From Romboutsia lituseburensis DSM 797 (GTDB lineage: Bacteria > Bacillota > Clostridia > Peptostreptococcales > Peptostreptococcaceae): a DNA stretch of 64,000 bases. Made by a program: the position numbers and the translations under genes. The stretch lies in the NCBI RefSeq assembly GCF_900103615.1, contig NZ_FNGW01000002.1:496001-560000 (forward strand). The letters are read 5' to 3'. Every line of letters starts with the position of its first letter. Within the stretch, counting starts at the first letter, position 1. The notes beneath the pieces were generated by a model that made no database searches, was not told the origin of the DNA, and saw only the letters and a program-made list of their open reading frames with translations. Below are positions 37,584 through 45,653 of the stretch, in pieces.

Positions 37584-38045
37584 CTAGAACTTTATTGCTA
37601 GTCTAACAAGTGCTACTTCTTTTTTGCTAAACTCAACTTCATTTCCATCTATTATAACTTTTATATTATTTTCTTCTGTTAATCCAACTAACCCACCCTC
37701 AAATTGCTTAGATCCGTTCATTGGTTTATATAATTTTATTTCAACATCTCTTCCTTGGTATCTTACAAAATCTTTATCTTTTTTAAGTGGTCTATCAAGC
37801 CCTGGTGAAGATACTTCTAAGAAATAATTATCTTTTATAGGATCTTTAACATCAAGAACTTCACTTAATTCTCTACTTACTGCTTCACAGTCATTTAGAG
37901 ATATTCCACCTTCTTTATCTAAAAATATTCTTAAGTAGTATTCTCCAGCTTCTTTAACATATTCAACGTCAACTATCTCAAATCCACGAGGATCTGTTAT
38001 CTTAGCTACCATTTCTTCAATTGTAGCTTCTATACTCTTTTTCAT
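37584..38045 (-). CDS. rimP: Ribosome maturation factor RimP
   Basis: RimP assists 30S assembly. The 153-residue protein has the N-terminal alpha/beta domain with DVEYVKEAGEYYLRIFLDKE and EVSSPGLDRPLKKDKDF, and a small C-terminal SH3-like barrel. It heads the nusA-infB operon. GGAGGG lies before the ATG. The 96-base leader contains an intrinsic terminator. Confidence 0.95.
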   Translation of the reverse strand: MKKSIEATIEEMVAKITDPRGFEIVDVEYVKEAGEYYLRIFLDKEGGISLNDCEAVSRELSEVLDVKDPIKDNYFLEVSSPGLDRPLKKDKDFVRYQGRDVEIKLYKPMNGSKQFEGGLVGLTEENNIKVIIDGNEVEFSKKEVALVRLAIKF

Positions 38046-38087
38046 TGGTTTCCCTCCTTATTCAATTGTCAGTTTAATTTAAAACAA

Positions 38088-38116
38088 AAGAGTGAGCACG
38101 TTCATGTCTCACTCTT
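38088..38116 (-). terminator. Leader terminator (putative attenuator) of the rimP-nusA operon
   Basis: On the minus strand AAGAGTGAG pairs perfectly with CTCACTCTT around an 11-base loop and is followed by TTGTTTT. It lies downstream of the putative rimP promoter and 43 bases before rimP, so it sits within the leader rather than after the preceding gene. NusA-dependent leader termination of this operon is known in B. subtilis. Confidence 0.72.
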
Positions 38117-38147
38117 AGTTTCTGCAAAATATACTATTTTATATACT

Positions 38148-38176
38148 ATAATACCATATATTACTTTCAGTTGCAA
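38148..38176 (-). promoter_or_regulatory. Promoter of the rimP-nusA-infB operon
   Basis: TTGCAA (38171-38176), 17-bp spacer, TATTAT (38148-38153) on the minus strand. Predicted transcripts start near 38141 and carry a leader of about 96 bases. Confidence 0.6.
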
Positions 38177-38228
38177 ATTTTTTGATTATTACTTAGTTTT
38201 ATTACATTTTTTAAAGTTTATATATATA

Positions 38229-38807
38229 TTATTCTGGTTTATATTTTGCTTTAGAAATCATTTGAGTCATTGTTCCCATAGGACAATATACACACCATGA
38301 TTTTGGCTTGTATAATATCATTGTAATTACACCTAATATTGTAGATGTAAGCATTACACTATAAAATCCAAAGGCAAATTGAGCTATCCACGGTTGAACT
38401 ATTGATGTATTTACCCAATTCCAAGGCATTTTAAACGTCCATAAAATAGTTACAACTTCTTTCATATTTTTAGTTCCTTCAAATACTAAATAAGTACTAA
38501 AAATCATATTTCCAAACATAACCATGAAAAATATTAAAAATCCATATCTAAAAGCTTTCGTTTTCAAGAAATGTGGTATGCTTTTTTGTCTTGACATCTT
38601 TAATTTATTCCCCATTAAATCTAGCATCTGACCTCTACCGCAATATACATTACAATATGTTTTTCCTCCCCCAAATATCGATATTAATAATGGTATTGAA
38701 AAACATAACAGCCCTAACCAAGCAAATAATATATTAAATATTCCTAGTGTTAAATACAACGCACTAACAATCCACATATAATCTTTCCAAGTTTTTTTCT
38801 TTTTCAT
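38229..38807 (-). CDS. Membrane-bound 4Fe-4S protein (NapH/CcoG-like)
   Basis: The 192-residue protein has about four hydrophobic segments and two cysteine pairs facing each other: YCNVYCGRGQMLD (about 51-63) and WCVYCPMGTMTQ (near 172-183). This arrangement is typical of NapH/NosR/CcoG-type electron-transfer membrane proteins, in which each CxxxCP-like half binds a cluster at the membrane surface. The first site lacks the usual CP and reads CxxxCGRG. It overlaps nothing but is two bases downstream of the ferredoxin gene, from which it is surely cotranscribed. Its redox partner is unknown. GAGGTGA precedes the ATG. Confidence 0.82.
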   Translation of the reverse strand: MKKKKTWKDYMWIVSALYLTLGIFNILFAWLGLLCFSIPLLISIFGGGKTYCNVYCGRGQMLDLMGNKLKMSRQKSIPHFLKTKAFRYGFLIFFMVMFGNMIFSTYLVFEGTKNMKEVVTILWTFKMPWNWVNTSIVQPWIAQFAFGFYSVMLTSTILGVITMILYKPKSWCVYCPMGTMTQMISKAKYKPE

Positions 38808-38808
38808 T

Positions 38809-39009
38809 TTAGTTCACCTCGATCTTTTGTATTTCTATAACTGATGCAGGACAAGTTTTCGCACACTTACTACACCCTACACATTTATCTAGATTAACTT
38901 TTGCAAATACACCTTGTTCTATATTTATAATACCTAATGGACAAACTTTTGCGCATGCACCACAGGCTACACAATAATTCTTATCTACAATTGCTTTTTT
39001 CTTTAACAT
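38809..39009 (-). CDS. 2[4Fe-4S] ferredoxin
   Basis: A 66-residue bacterial ferredoxin with two full CxxCxxCxxxCP motifs: CVACGACAKVCP and CVGCSKCAKTCP. It carries low-potential electrons, here presumably to or from the membrane protein encoded immediately downstream. Short N- and C-terminal extensions are ordinary. AGGAGGGA precedes the ATG. A palindrome about 60 bases upstream may be an operator. Confidence 0.93.
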   Translation of the reverse strand: MLKKKAIVDKNYCVACGACAKVCPLGIINIEQGVFAKVNLDKCVGCSKCAKTCPASVIEIQKIEVN

Positions 39010-39066
39010 TTAATCCCTCCTACTTGTTATTGTTTATTCATTGTATAGTTTTTTTTATTTAATATC

Positions 39067-39081
39067 TGTGACAAAGTCACA
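39067..39081. promoter_or_regulatory. Palindrome upstream of the ferredoxin operon
   Basis: TGTGACAAAGTCACA is a perfect inverted repeat (6-bp arms, 3-base centre) about 60 bases before the ferredoxin ATG. It resembles CRP/FNR-type half sites (TGTGA/TCACA), with a 5-base rather than 6-base gap. The regulator is unknown. Confidence 0.45.
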
Positions 39082-39108
39082 ATTATATGTGAATTTATTT
39101 AATAAAAA

Positions 39109-39132
39109 AACTCATTAGTTTTCTAATGAGTT
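39109..39132 (-). terminator. Terminator of the TPR-EAL gene
   Basis: AACTCATTAG and CTAATGAGTT pair around TTTT; on the minus strand a T7 run follows. The right arm includes the stop codon of the gene. Confidence 0.88.
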
Positions 39133-41339
39133 AATTTTATTTCTTTTAATTTATCTATTTCTATTGGTTTACTATAATAATATCCCTGTATATAAAATTT
39201 ATGGTCTGATATTTCTTTTATAAGTTCTACCTGATCTAAATCTTCTACACCTTCCATTACTACAGTTATATTTCTTTTTATTGATAAGTGATATATAGCA
39301 TCTATTAAGCGCTGTACTATTATTGAATTTTCGATATTATCTATAAAGTATTTATCTAACTTAATTACATTAAAATCAAATTTTTCTAAAAATGATAAAT
39401 TGGAATAATCAACACCGAAATCATCTATTGCAATTTTAAATCCACTATCTATAAGTTCTCTAATATTTTTATATACTTTTTTATAATCTTCACCACATAC
39501 GTTCTCTGTTATTTCTAAACAGATTACATCTTTACCTATGTTGGATTCCTTCAATATTTTTTTGAATTTTTCACATATAACTTCATTTTCTATTTCTTTT
39601 AATGATACATTCATAGATACATAAAAATCTTTTTCTAAATAATCTATTGTTTTCATCTGACAATAGTCTTTTATTATCTTTTTTAATATCCATATAGATA
39701 AATCCCCCATCATATTACACTGTTCTAATTCACTTATAATTATATTTGGCATTATTAACTTTCCATTTACATTAAGTCTAATTAATGCTTCAAATCCTAC
39801 GATAGCATTATTATTAGGATTTACAATAGGCTGATAATTCAATTTGTAATTATTATTTTTAAAATACAATTTTATTTTACGTTTTATTTTCTCCGTTAAT
39901 ATATTCGGTATAACTATTAGTTTTAATAAGAAATACATCATACCCGATATCATTATACACGCAAAAAAATTTACTATTTTTATAATTTTTTTATCTTTTT
40001 GTACTTTTTCAAAATCTTCTTTATACCCTACATATTTATAATATTTTTGTGATATCAACTCATTTTTTTCTTCTTGAAGTTCTAATAAATTTAAAAGCTG
40101 TTTTTCTACATTTTCAGTATCTCCAATTTCCTTATATGCTTTTACTAAACCATAAGAAGCTCTCGTATACATTTCAGTATCTGGATTAATTTCTAGATGT
40201 TTTTTTGATTCATTTAGATAATATATGCTTTTTTTATTTTTGCCATTAGCTAATTCTATTTGACCCAATACTATATAATAGTATGATTTTAATCCATAAT
40301 ATGTTTCGCCAGCTTCATCTAATGTTTTCTTAGCTATATTTATATGTTTTTGAGCTAATTCAGACTTACCTTGACTAGAATATAAATCTGCAATAGTTAT
40401 ATTTTTCAAACATTCTATTGATTTATTTTTGGGTGTAGTTATAAACTTCTGGTATTCAGATATCTTATTTAAATGTTTTTGTGCACTATCATACTTCATC
40501 GTTATATTTTCACATTGAGCTAAATTCAATAATCTATATACCTCTAGATCTATTCTTAAATCTTTATCATCTACTAAATCTGATTCAATAGAATTTAATA
40601 TATTAATTGCTGTATCATATCCCCCTAACTCTCTTGCTATATATGATAAATCAACTACTGATTTTAACATGTAATAAGTGTTATTTGTCTTTTCACTTAA
40701 TTTTATAATTTTTAAACTCGTCTTAATCCCCTCAGTATAATCTCTGTTGAGCATATATAAATTATGTAAAGATCTATATAGATATATTTGAGAATCCACT
40801 GATAGAAGTCTAGTATGTATAACTTTTTTTATATTTTGTATAGCTATATCTCTTCCTTCTTCTTCATCGTCAATTACTTCAAATATTTCCCATATAATTT
40901 TATAACTTTCATTATAATTTACTGGATTTATATTATTAAATGCTTCTACTGCATATTCTATAGCTTTTTTAAAATTATTGTTTTTGACCATATAGTCTGC
41001 TAAAAACTTATTTGAATATATTTTAACAAAATCATGTGTGTTCTTATTTATACTATTTTTTGATAATTCAAAGTATTCTTTAGCCTTTTCATCTTCTTTT
41101 TCTTCTTTTTGTAAGTACCCTAAAATAAAGTATTTTTCTGAATTATCTAAAGCGTCTTTTTCTAATTCAATCTTTATTTTATTATTTAATTTTTCATCTA
41201 ATTTTTCATTATTTTTATAATTTTTTTCTATATCATTTACTACGTTATAATCTTTTGTATTTTGATTAAAATAGCACAAAATCAGGGTACATATTATAAA
41301 AAAAAATACTACTTTAAATTTCTTGATATCTATCCCCAC
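39123..41339 (-). CDS. TPR-sensor EAL-domain c-di-GMP phosphodiesterase
   Basis: The 738-residue protein has an N-terminal membrane helix (about 9-23), about 400 residues of TPR-like helical repeats, a second helix (about 455-477), and a cytoplasmic EAL domain (499-738). Catalytic residues look intact: E517-A-L, the Asn of MNVS, E609 in LEITEN, D629-D630 in AIDDFG, K650, E676 in MEGVE, and Q698. It should hydrolyse c-di-GMP to pGpG in response to a signal sensed outside by the TPR region. There is no GGDEF domain. The start is a GTG with a weak AAAGAGAG directly upstream; no better start exists. A promoter lies at 41389-41417. Confidence 0.85.
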   Translation of the reverse strand: MGIDIKKFKVVFFFIICTLILCYFNQNTKDYNVVNDIEKNYKNNEKLDEKLNNKIKIELEKDALDNSEKYFILGYLQKEEKEDEKAKEYFELSKNSINKNTHDFVKIYSNKFLADYMVKNNNFKKAIEYAVEAFNNINPVNYNESYKIIWEIFEVIDDEEEGRDIAIQNIKKVIHTRLLSVDSQIYLYRSLHNLYMLNRDYTEGIKTSLKIIKLSEKTNNTYYMLKSVVDLSYIARELGGYDTAINILNSIESDLVDDKDLRIDLEVYRLLNLAQCENITMKYDSAQKHLNKISEYQKFITTPKNKSIECLKNITIADLYSSQGKSELAQKHINIAKKTLDEAGETYYGLKSYYYIVLGQIELANGKNKKSIYYLNESKKHLEINPDTEMYTRASYGLVKAYKEIGDTENVEKQLLNLLELQEEKNELISQKYYKYVGYKEDFEKVQKDKKIIKIVNFFACIMISGMMYFLLKLIVIPNILTEKIKRKIKLYFKNNNYKLNYQPIVNPNNNAIVGFEALIRLNVNGKLIMPNIIISELEQCNMMGDLSIWILKKIIKDYCQMKTIDYLEKDFYVSMNVSLKEIENEVICEKFKKILKESNIGKDVICLEITENVCGEDYKKVYKNIRELIDSGFKIAIDDFGVDYSNLSFLEKFDFNVIKLDKYFIDNIENSIIVQRLIDAIYHLSIKRNITVVMEGVEDLDQVELIKEISDHKFYIQGYYYSKPIEIDKLKEIKLTH

Positions 41340-41388
41340 TCTCTTTATATTATTAATTAATTAATTTATCTATTTTTTACCATTCTAC

Positions 41389-41417
41389 ATTTTATTATTT
41401 TTTTATACTTTTTTCAA
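41389..41417 (-). promoter_or_regulatory. Promoter of the TPR-EAL gene
   Basis: TTGAAA (41412-41417), 17-bp spacer, TAAAAT (41389-41394) on the minus strand, about 50 bases before the GTG start. Confidence 0.5.
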
Positions 41418-41481
41418 CTTTTTATTACTTTTTATTTAAATTATATGTATAATAAGTTTATTTCTTCTTATAATAAATTTT

Positions 41482-41528
41482 AAAAACAAAAAAAATGAGG
41501 TACTATCTACCTCATTTTTTTTGTTTTT
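41482..41528. terminator. Strong terminator of the MATE gene
   Basis: A perfect 21-bp stem (41482-41502 with 41508-41528, loop CTATC) with A and T runs on both sides lies just past the MATE stop codon. Confidence 0.92.
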
Positions 41529-41539
41529 AATTGAGCACA

Positions 41540-42889
41540 TTAAGCTTCAATTAATTCCATATCTTCTTTTCTGTTTTCTATATCATTTTTACATTTTAAT
41601 AATATTTTTCTTGCATACACCATAACTATAACTTCTGATATAAACGTAGATATCCATATACCTATTCCACCAAATAAAATCACCATAAGTCCTAGTGTTG
41701 CTATTATAACAACCATACCTCTTCCTAATGATACTGCCCCTGCATAGATAGGTTTGTCTATTGATACACAAAAGCCTGCTGTTACTACATTGTATCCCAT
41801 TACTAAAAATGCAAATGAGAATATCCTTAAATTATTTACAGTGTATGTAAATAGTTCTTTATCTGAATTACTTATAAACATCAAAACTATTGGCTTTGCA
41901 AAAATAACTACTATTAAAAATGCTACTATAGAAGATATTTTTGCTGACTTTAATCCCATATTAAGTATTGCTAAAACTGATTTATTGTCTTTTTTGCCAT
42001 AATAATAACTACAGATAGGCTGAATTCCTTGCGATATGCCCATCATAGTTGTTAGTACTAATATATTAATATAACAAACAACACTATAACTTACTAAAGC
42101 ATCTTCACCTATCACTCTTAATATACTTTGATTAAATATTAAAACTACTATAGCTAGACTTACCTCTGTTGTAAAATCCGGTATTCCTATTGATATAATC
42201 CTTTTTAATATTTTGAAATCAAATTTAAATTTAACAAATTGCAATTTTCCTTTTTTCCTTAAAAAATGTATAAAGAAAAATGAAAATGATAGTACTCTAG
42301 CAATTCCAGTTGCAAATGCAGCCCCTTGAACACCATAATTTAATTGAATGACAAATATATAATCTAATACTATATTTGTTATTGCAGAAATTAAAACACC
42401 TATAGTTGCAAGATGAGGATAACCATCACTCTTTATCAAAACCTCTAAGGAATACGAAACTATATAAAATCCAACAAATAATATTATTGTCCCTAAATAT
42501 TCTTTTACATAATCTATTGTTGAATTTGTAGCGCCTAAAAACACCGCTAGCTTATCTAAGTTAAATAAACTAAATATTATTATAATTGCTGATAAAATAG
42601 ATACTGTTACTGTGTTTAATGTAAAATACTCATTAGCTTTTTTATTATCTCCATTCCCTAGAGTCATAGATACTATAGTAGTAGCTCCCGTAGAGAATAA
42701 AATTGAAAGTGCAAAAATTGTATTTATGTATGGTGTTGATATATTTACTGCTGCTAAGGCGTCACTACCTACTCCTTTGCTTACAAATATTCCATCTACC
42801 ATAGAATATAATGAAAATACCCACATAGCTGTAACAGAAGGTACTACATATTTCTTAAATTGAGTTTTTAAATCTTTTGTATTTTCCAT
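41540..42889 (-). CDS. MATE-family multidrug exporter
   Basis: The 449-residue protein has about 12 hydrophobic segments and MATE features: VPSVTAMWVFSLYSMVDGIF at the N-terminus, ALAAVNISTPY, and in the second half LVSYSVVCYINILVLTTMMG and GISQGIQPICSYYYGKK. MATE proteins export cationic drugs or metabolites using Na+ or H+ gradients. The frame opens at ATG 42907, but AAGGAGAG lies downstream of that, so ATG 42889 (MENTKDLKTQ) is the start. A divergent MerR-type gene and a 19-bp-spaced promoter upstream suggest induction by a MerR activator. Confidence 0.9.
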   Translation of the reverse strand: MENTKDLKTQFKKYVVPSVTAMWVFSLYSMVDGIFVSKGVGSDALAAVNISTPYINTIFALSILFSTGATTIVSMTLGNGDNKKANEYFTLNTVTVSILSAIIIIFSLFNLDKLAVFLGATNSTIDYVKEYLGTIILFVGFYIVSYSLEVLIKSDGYPHLATIGVLISAITNIVLDYIFVIQLNYGVQGAAFATGIARVLSFSFFFIHFLRKKGKLQFVKFKFDFKILKRIISIGIPDFTTEVSLAIVVLIFNQSILRVIGEDALVSYSVVCYINILVLTTMMGISQGIQPICSYYYGKKDNKSVLAILNMGLKSAKISSIVAFLIVVIFAKPIVLMFISNSDKELFTYTVNNLRIFSFAFLVMGYNVVTAGFCVSIDKPIYAGAVSLGRGMVVIIATLGLMVILFGGIGIWISTFISEVIVMVYARKILLKCKNDIENRKEDMELIEA

Positions 42890-42915
42890 GTATATCTCTC
42901 CTTTCATTCTAGAAG

Positions 42916-42946
42916 ACTATAAACTGTGGTATAATACACAAGTCAA
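42916..42946 (-). promoter_or_regulatory. MerR-type promoter of the MATE gene (19-bp spacer)
   Basis: On the minus strand TTGACT (42941-42946) and TATAGT (42916-42921) are separated by 19 bases, the over-long spacing typical of MerR-activated promoters. The spacer carries a TGTG...CACA dyad (42925-42940), the expected position of the dimer site. The operator also lies directly upstream of the divergent merR-like gene. Confidence 0.68.
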
Positions 42947-42975
42947 TAAATTTTTTTAATCTTTGAGGTGATTAT

Positions 42976-43806
42976 TTGAAAAGAAAATATTATAAAACAG
43001 GAGAGCTTTCTAAAATCTATAAAATAGGTAGAGATTCTATAAAGTATTATGAGAAGTTGGGGCTTTTGAATCCCACTAGAGATACAAATTCTTATAGAAT
43101 GTATACTATTAAAGATATTTGCAATTTAAATCTTATTCGAGAACTTAGAACATTGGGATTTTCAATGCAAAGAATAAAAGAATACTTACAAAATAGAAAC
43201 ATAGAGAACACTAAAAATATGCTTAAAGAAGAAATTGAGCTTATCGAAAAAAAAGTTGATGATTTAAATTCTCATAAAAAATCTTTGCAAAAAAGATTGC
43301 ATTCAATTGATAGTTGTGTGAAACATACTACTTTTAATAGAATAGAACTTTTATATATGAATAAGAGAAAAGCACTTACTGTAGAGTCTAATGTTTCTTT
43401 TGATGAAAATGTTGATTATTTAATTCAAAGGTTAAGTGAAAAATTTGATAATAAATTTTATATATTGGGCAACAGTAACTTTGGTGCTGTATTTGATTCT
43501 AATAGCATCTCTAAAGATATATACAATAGTTACAAGCATACATTTTGTTTACTTGATGATAATTCACCTAACTATAACTTTATTTTAGATGAAGGATATT
43601 ATGTTACATATACCTACAAAGGAGATTATAAGCAGTATTCTAAAGTATTTGATATGCTTTATAAATTTATTGAAATTAATAAATATACCATTTTAGGAGA
43701 CCCTATTGAGATATATAAAATAGATGTTTATGAAACATCTATAGAAGATGAGTATGTTACTCAAGTTCAAATTCCAGTCAAACTTTTAAGCGACTTAGGT
43801 TTATAA
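42976..43806 (+). CDS. MerR-family regulator with GyrI-like effector domain
   Basis: The 276-residue protein has the MerR winged helix at the N-terminus (YKTGELSKIYKIGRDSIKYYEKLGLL, about 6-32), a dimerising coiled coil (about 80-115), and a C-terminal 150-residue effector-binding domain of the GyrI/BmrR sort, ending VTQVQIPV. Such regulators activate multidrug-efflux genes by untwisting a 19-bp promoter spacer. The start is TTG, seven bases after GAGGTGA. Divergence from the MATE gene, with the special promoter between them, makes that gene the likely target. Confidence 0.88.
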   Translation: MKRKYYKTGELSKIYKIGRDSIKYYEKLGLLNPTRDTNSYRMYTIKDICNLNLIRELRTLGFSMQRIKEYLQNRNIENTKNMLKEEIELIEKKVDDLNSHKKSLQKRLHSIDSCVKHTTFNRIELLYMNKRKALTVESNVSFDENVDYLIQRLSEKFDNKFYILGNSNFGAVFDSNSISKDIYNSYKHTFCLLDDNSPNYNFILDEGYYVTYTYKGDYKQYSKVFDMLYKFIEINKYTILGDPIEIYKIDVYETSIEDEYVTQVQIPVKLLSDLGL

Positions 43807-43812
43807 GAATGT

Positions 43813-43851
43813 AAAAAGCTTCCTATGCATATTTGAATTAGGAAGCTTTTT
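43813..43851. terminator. Bidirectional terminator between merR-like and lipoprotein genes
   Basis: Thirteen-base perfect arms (43813-43825 and 43839-43851) with A5 and T5 flanks, between convergent genes. Confidence 0.9.
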
Positions 43852-43870
43852 ATTATATTATATTTACTTA

Positions 43871-44785
43871 TTATTCAAATTTTAAAATATTTCCATTTTC
43901 CATTATTATAGGTTTTGATCCATTACCGGTTTTATCTACATCTAATCTATCCATTAAGTAAGAGTACAACTCTTTTTTATTGTTAAATTTAGATACTTGA
44001 TATGGAACTAAAAACGAATACTTTTCTAAAAATAATAATTCACCATTATCATCTATCAAAATCCCAGAATGACCTATAAATAATTCTTTTTCATCATAAT
44101 CATGAAGATAAGCATTAATCATGGATACGTTTTTATTATCCTTAAATGTTATATCTCTTTTTTTCCATTCCTTTTTTATTTCGTTAATATGTACATTTTG
44201 ATCAGTTGTATCTTTGGTTTTTATAACATCATATAAACTTATAAATTTATTAGTATCCTCTTTGCTAAATTGAGCTAATGGATTATTTTTTATGCTATCT
44301 AAATCAAACATTAAATTTATTGGTTCATCTATATGTTTTCCATTTGCATTTATGTAATCTCTATACAGTTCAAACGCTGTTAATCTACAGTTAAAATCTT
44401 GATAAAGGTATTCTTTCTTCTCCCACTCATGTATAGCATATACCTCATCGTATTCAGCTTGCGGCTTATCTGTTGATTTAAACTTTCCCTCTAATCCATC
44501 CATGCCTTCCATAACTTTATTATAAAAGTCTAATTGGCTTTCGAATTGTTCAATATATTTATTATTTATACCCGATTTATATAATTTATCTATAAATTCA
44601 TCTTTAGTTTTTTCATCGATTAAATTAGAGTATATTAAATTATAGTTCTTGCTATAATTTGATTGCATAGATTCCATTTGTTTTTTTTCTGAATCCTTTA
44701 TTATTACCTCATCTGTTTTATTTGTACATCCCGTTAATAGTGCTGTTGTACATATTAAAGTTAGTATATATCCTTTTAATTTCAT
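43871..44785 (-). CDS. Lipoprotein of unknown function
   Basis: A signal peptide with lipobox LLTGC (C20) marks this 304-residue protein as a membrane-anchored, outward-facing lipoprotein. The mature part is acidic and helical at first (residues 30-180), followed by a beta-rich C-terminus with GHSGILIDDNGELLFLEKY (near 238-256). I do not recognise the family. The position downstream of the ABC exporter operon and separated from it by a terminator suggests a separate promoter. AAGGAGAGG is well placed before the ATG. Confidence 0.75.
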   Translation of the reverse strand: MKLKGYILTLICTTALLTGCTNKTDEVIIKDSEKKQMESMQSNYSKNYNLIYSNLIDEKTKDEFIDKLYKSGINNKYIEQFESQLDFYNKVMEGMDGLEGKFKSTDKPQAEYDEVYAIHEWEKKEYLYQDFNCRLTAFELYRDYINANGKHIDEPINLMFDLDSIKNNPLAQFSKEDTNKFISLYDVIKTKDTTDQNVHINEIKKEWKKRDITFKDNKNVSMINAYLHDYDEKELFIGHSGILIDDNGELLFLEKYSFLVPYQVSKFNNKKELYSYLMDRLDVDKTGNGSKPIIMENGNILKFE

Positions 44786-44887
44786 AAACCTCTCCTTATT
44801 ATTTATTGTTCTATATGTATAGACGGCTTATTTTTTTAAAAAGTTTTATATTTCATGAAAATAATGCACTCCTTTTTATGGAAATAT

Positions 44888-44932
44888 AAAAATATAACAT
44901 ACGATGATTAAATCATCGTATGTTATATTTTT
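44888..44932 (-). terminator. Terminator of the ABC exporter operon
   Basis: A perfect 22-bp stem (44888-44909 with 44911-44932) ends 27 bases past the ATPase gene; T5 follows on the minus strand. Confidence 0.93.
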
Positions 44933-44959
44933 TCTTTATATGCTTAATAAATTTCAATA

Positions 44960-45643
44960 TTATACACTTATATTTTCCAAACAATCTAACTTACCATCTA
45001 CTATAGATATTACTCTATCTGCTTTTTGAGCTATACTTTGATTGTGTGTAATCATAATTAATGTTTGGTTGTATTTTTTTATAGAAGCTTTAAGTAAGTT
45101 CATTACTTCTTCTGTTGTTTTTGTATCTAGGTTACCTGTTGGTTCATCCGCAAGTATTATGCTTGGCTTTGCTGATAATGCACGAGCTATAGCTACCCTT
45201 TGTTGTTGTCCTCCTGACAATTGACTTGGTAAATGTGTTTTTCTATCTCCTATTCCCAACAAATTCATAAGATCCTCTATATAGTCTTCCTCTACTTTTT
45301 GATTATCTAATTTTAATGGTAACTCAACATTTTCTTTGACATTAAGTACAGGTATTAAATTATATTGTTGGAAGACAAATCCTACTTTTTGTCTTCTATA
45401 CTTTGCTAGTTCTTTATCACTTAAGCAACAAATGTCTTTTCCATCTACTTTTATTGTTCCATTACTTGGACGTTCTAGACCACCTACTAAATGTAGGAAT
45501 GTACTTTTACCACTTCCACTTGGACCTACAATTGCTACAAATTCACCTTTATTTATTTTTAAGTTTGCATCTTTTAATGCATGTACTGCTGTTTCTTTTT
45601 TTCCATATATTTTCCCTAAATTTATTGTTTCAAGTATTACCAT
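44960..45643 (-). CDS. ABC transporter ATP-binding protein (MacB/LolD-type)
   Basis: The 227-residue ATPase has Walker [10 protein letters not shown]-loop VFQQYNLIP, signature LSGGQQQR, Walker [13 protein letters not shown], and the switch histidine in MITHNQ. Sequence resembles the MacB/FtsE/LolD group that works with FtsX-type permeases. GTG 45652 overlaps the Shine-Dalgarno AGGGTG, so ATG 45643 is used. It lies ten bases downstream of the permease, so the two form one exporter. Confidence 0.95.
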   Translation of the reverse strand: MVILETINLGKIYGKKETAVHALKDANLKINKGEFVAIVGPSGSGKSTFLHLVGGLERPSNGTIKVDGKDICCLSDKELAKYRRQKVGFVFQQYNLIPVLNVKENVELPLKLDNQKVEEDYIEDLMNLLGIGDRKTHLPSQLSGGQQQRVAIARALSAKPSIILADEPTGNLDTKTTEEVMNLLKASIKKYNQTLIMITHNQSIAQKADRVISIVDGKLDCLENISV

Positions 45644-45653
45644 AATATTCACC

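Noticed and set aside
41341-41370. Tandem TTAA repeats upstream of the TPR-EAL gene
   Set aside because: A short run of ATTAATTAATTAATT is unremarkable in DNA this rich in A and T, and no function can be supported.
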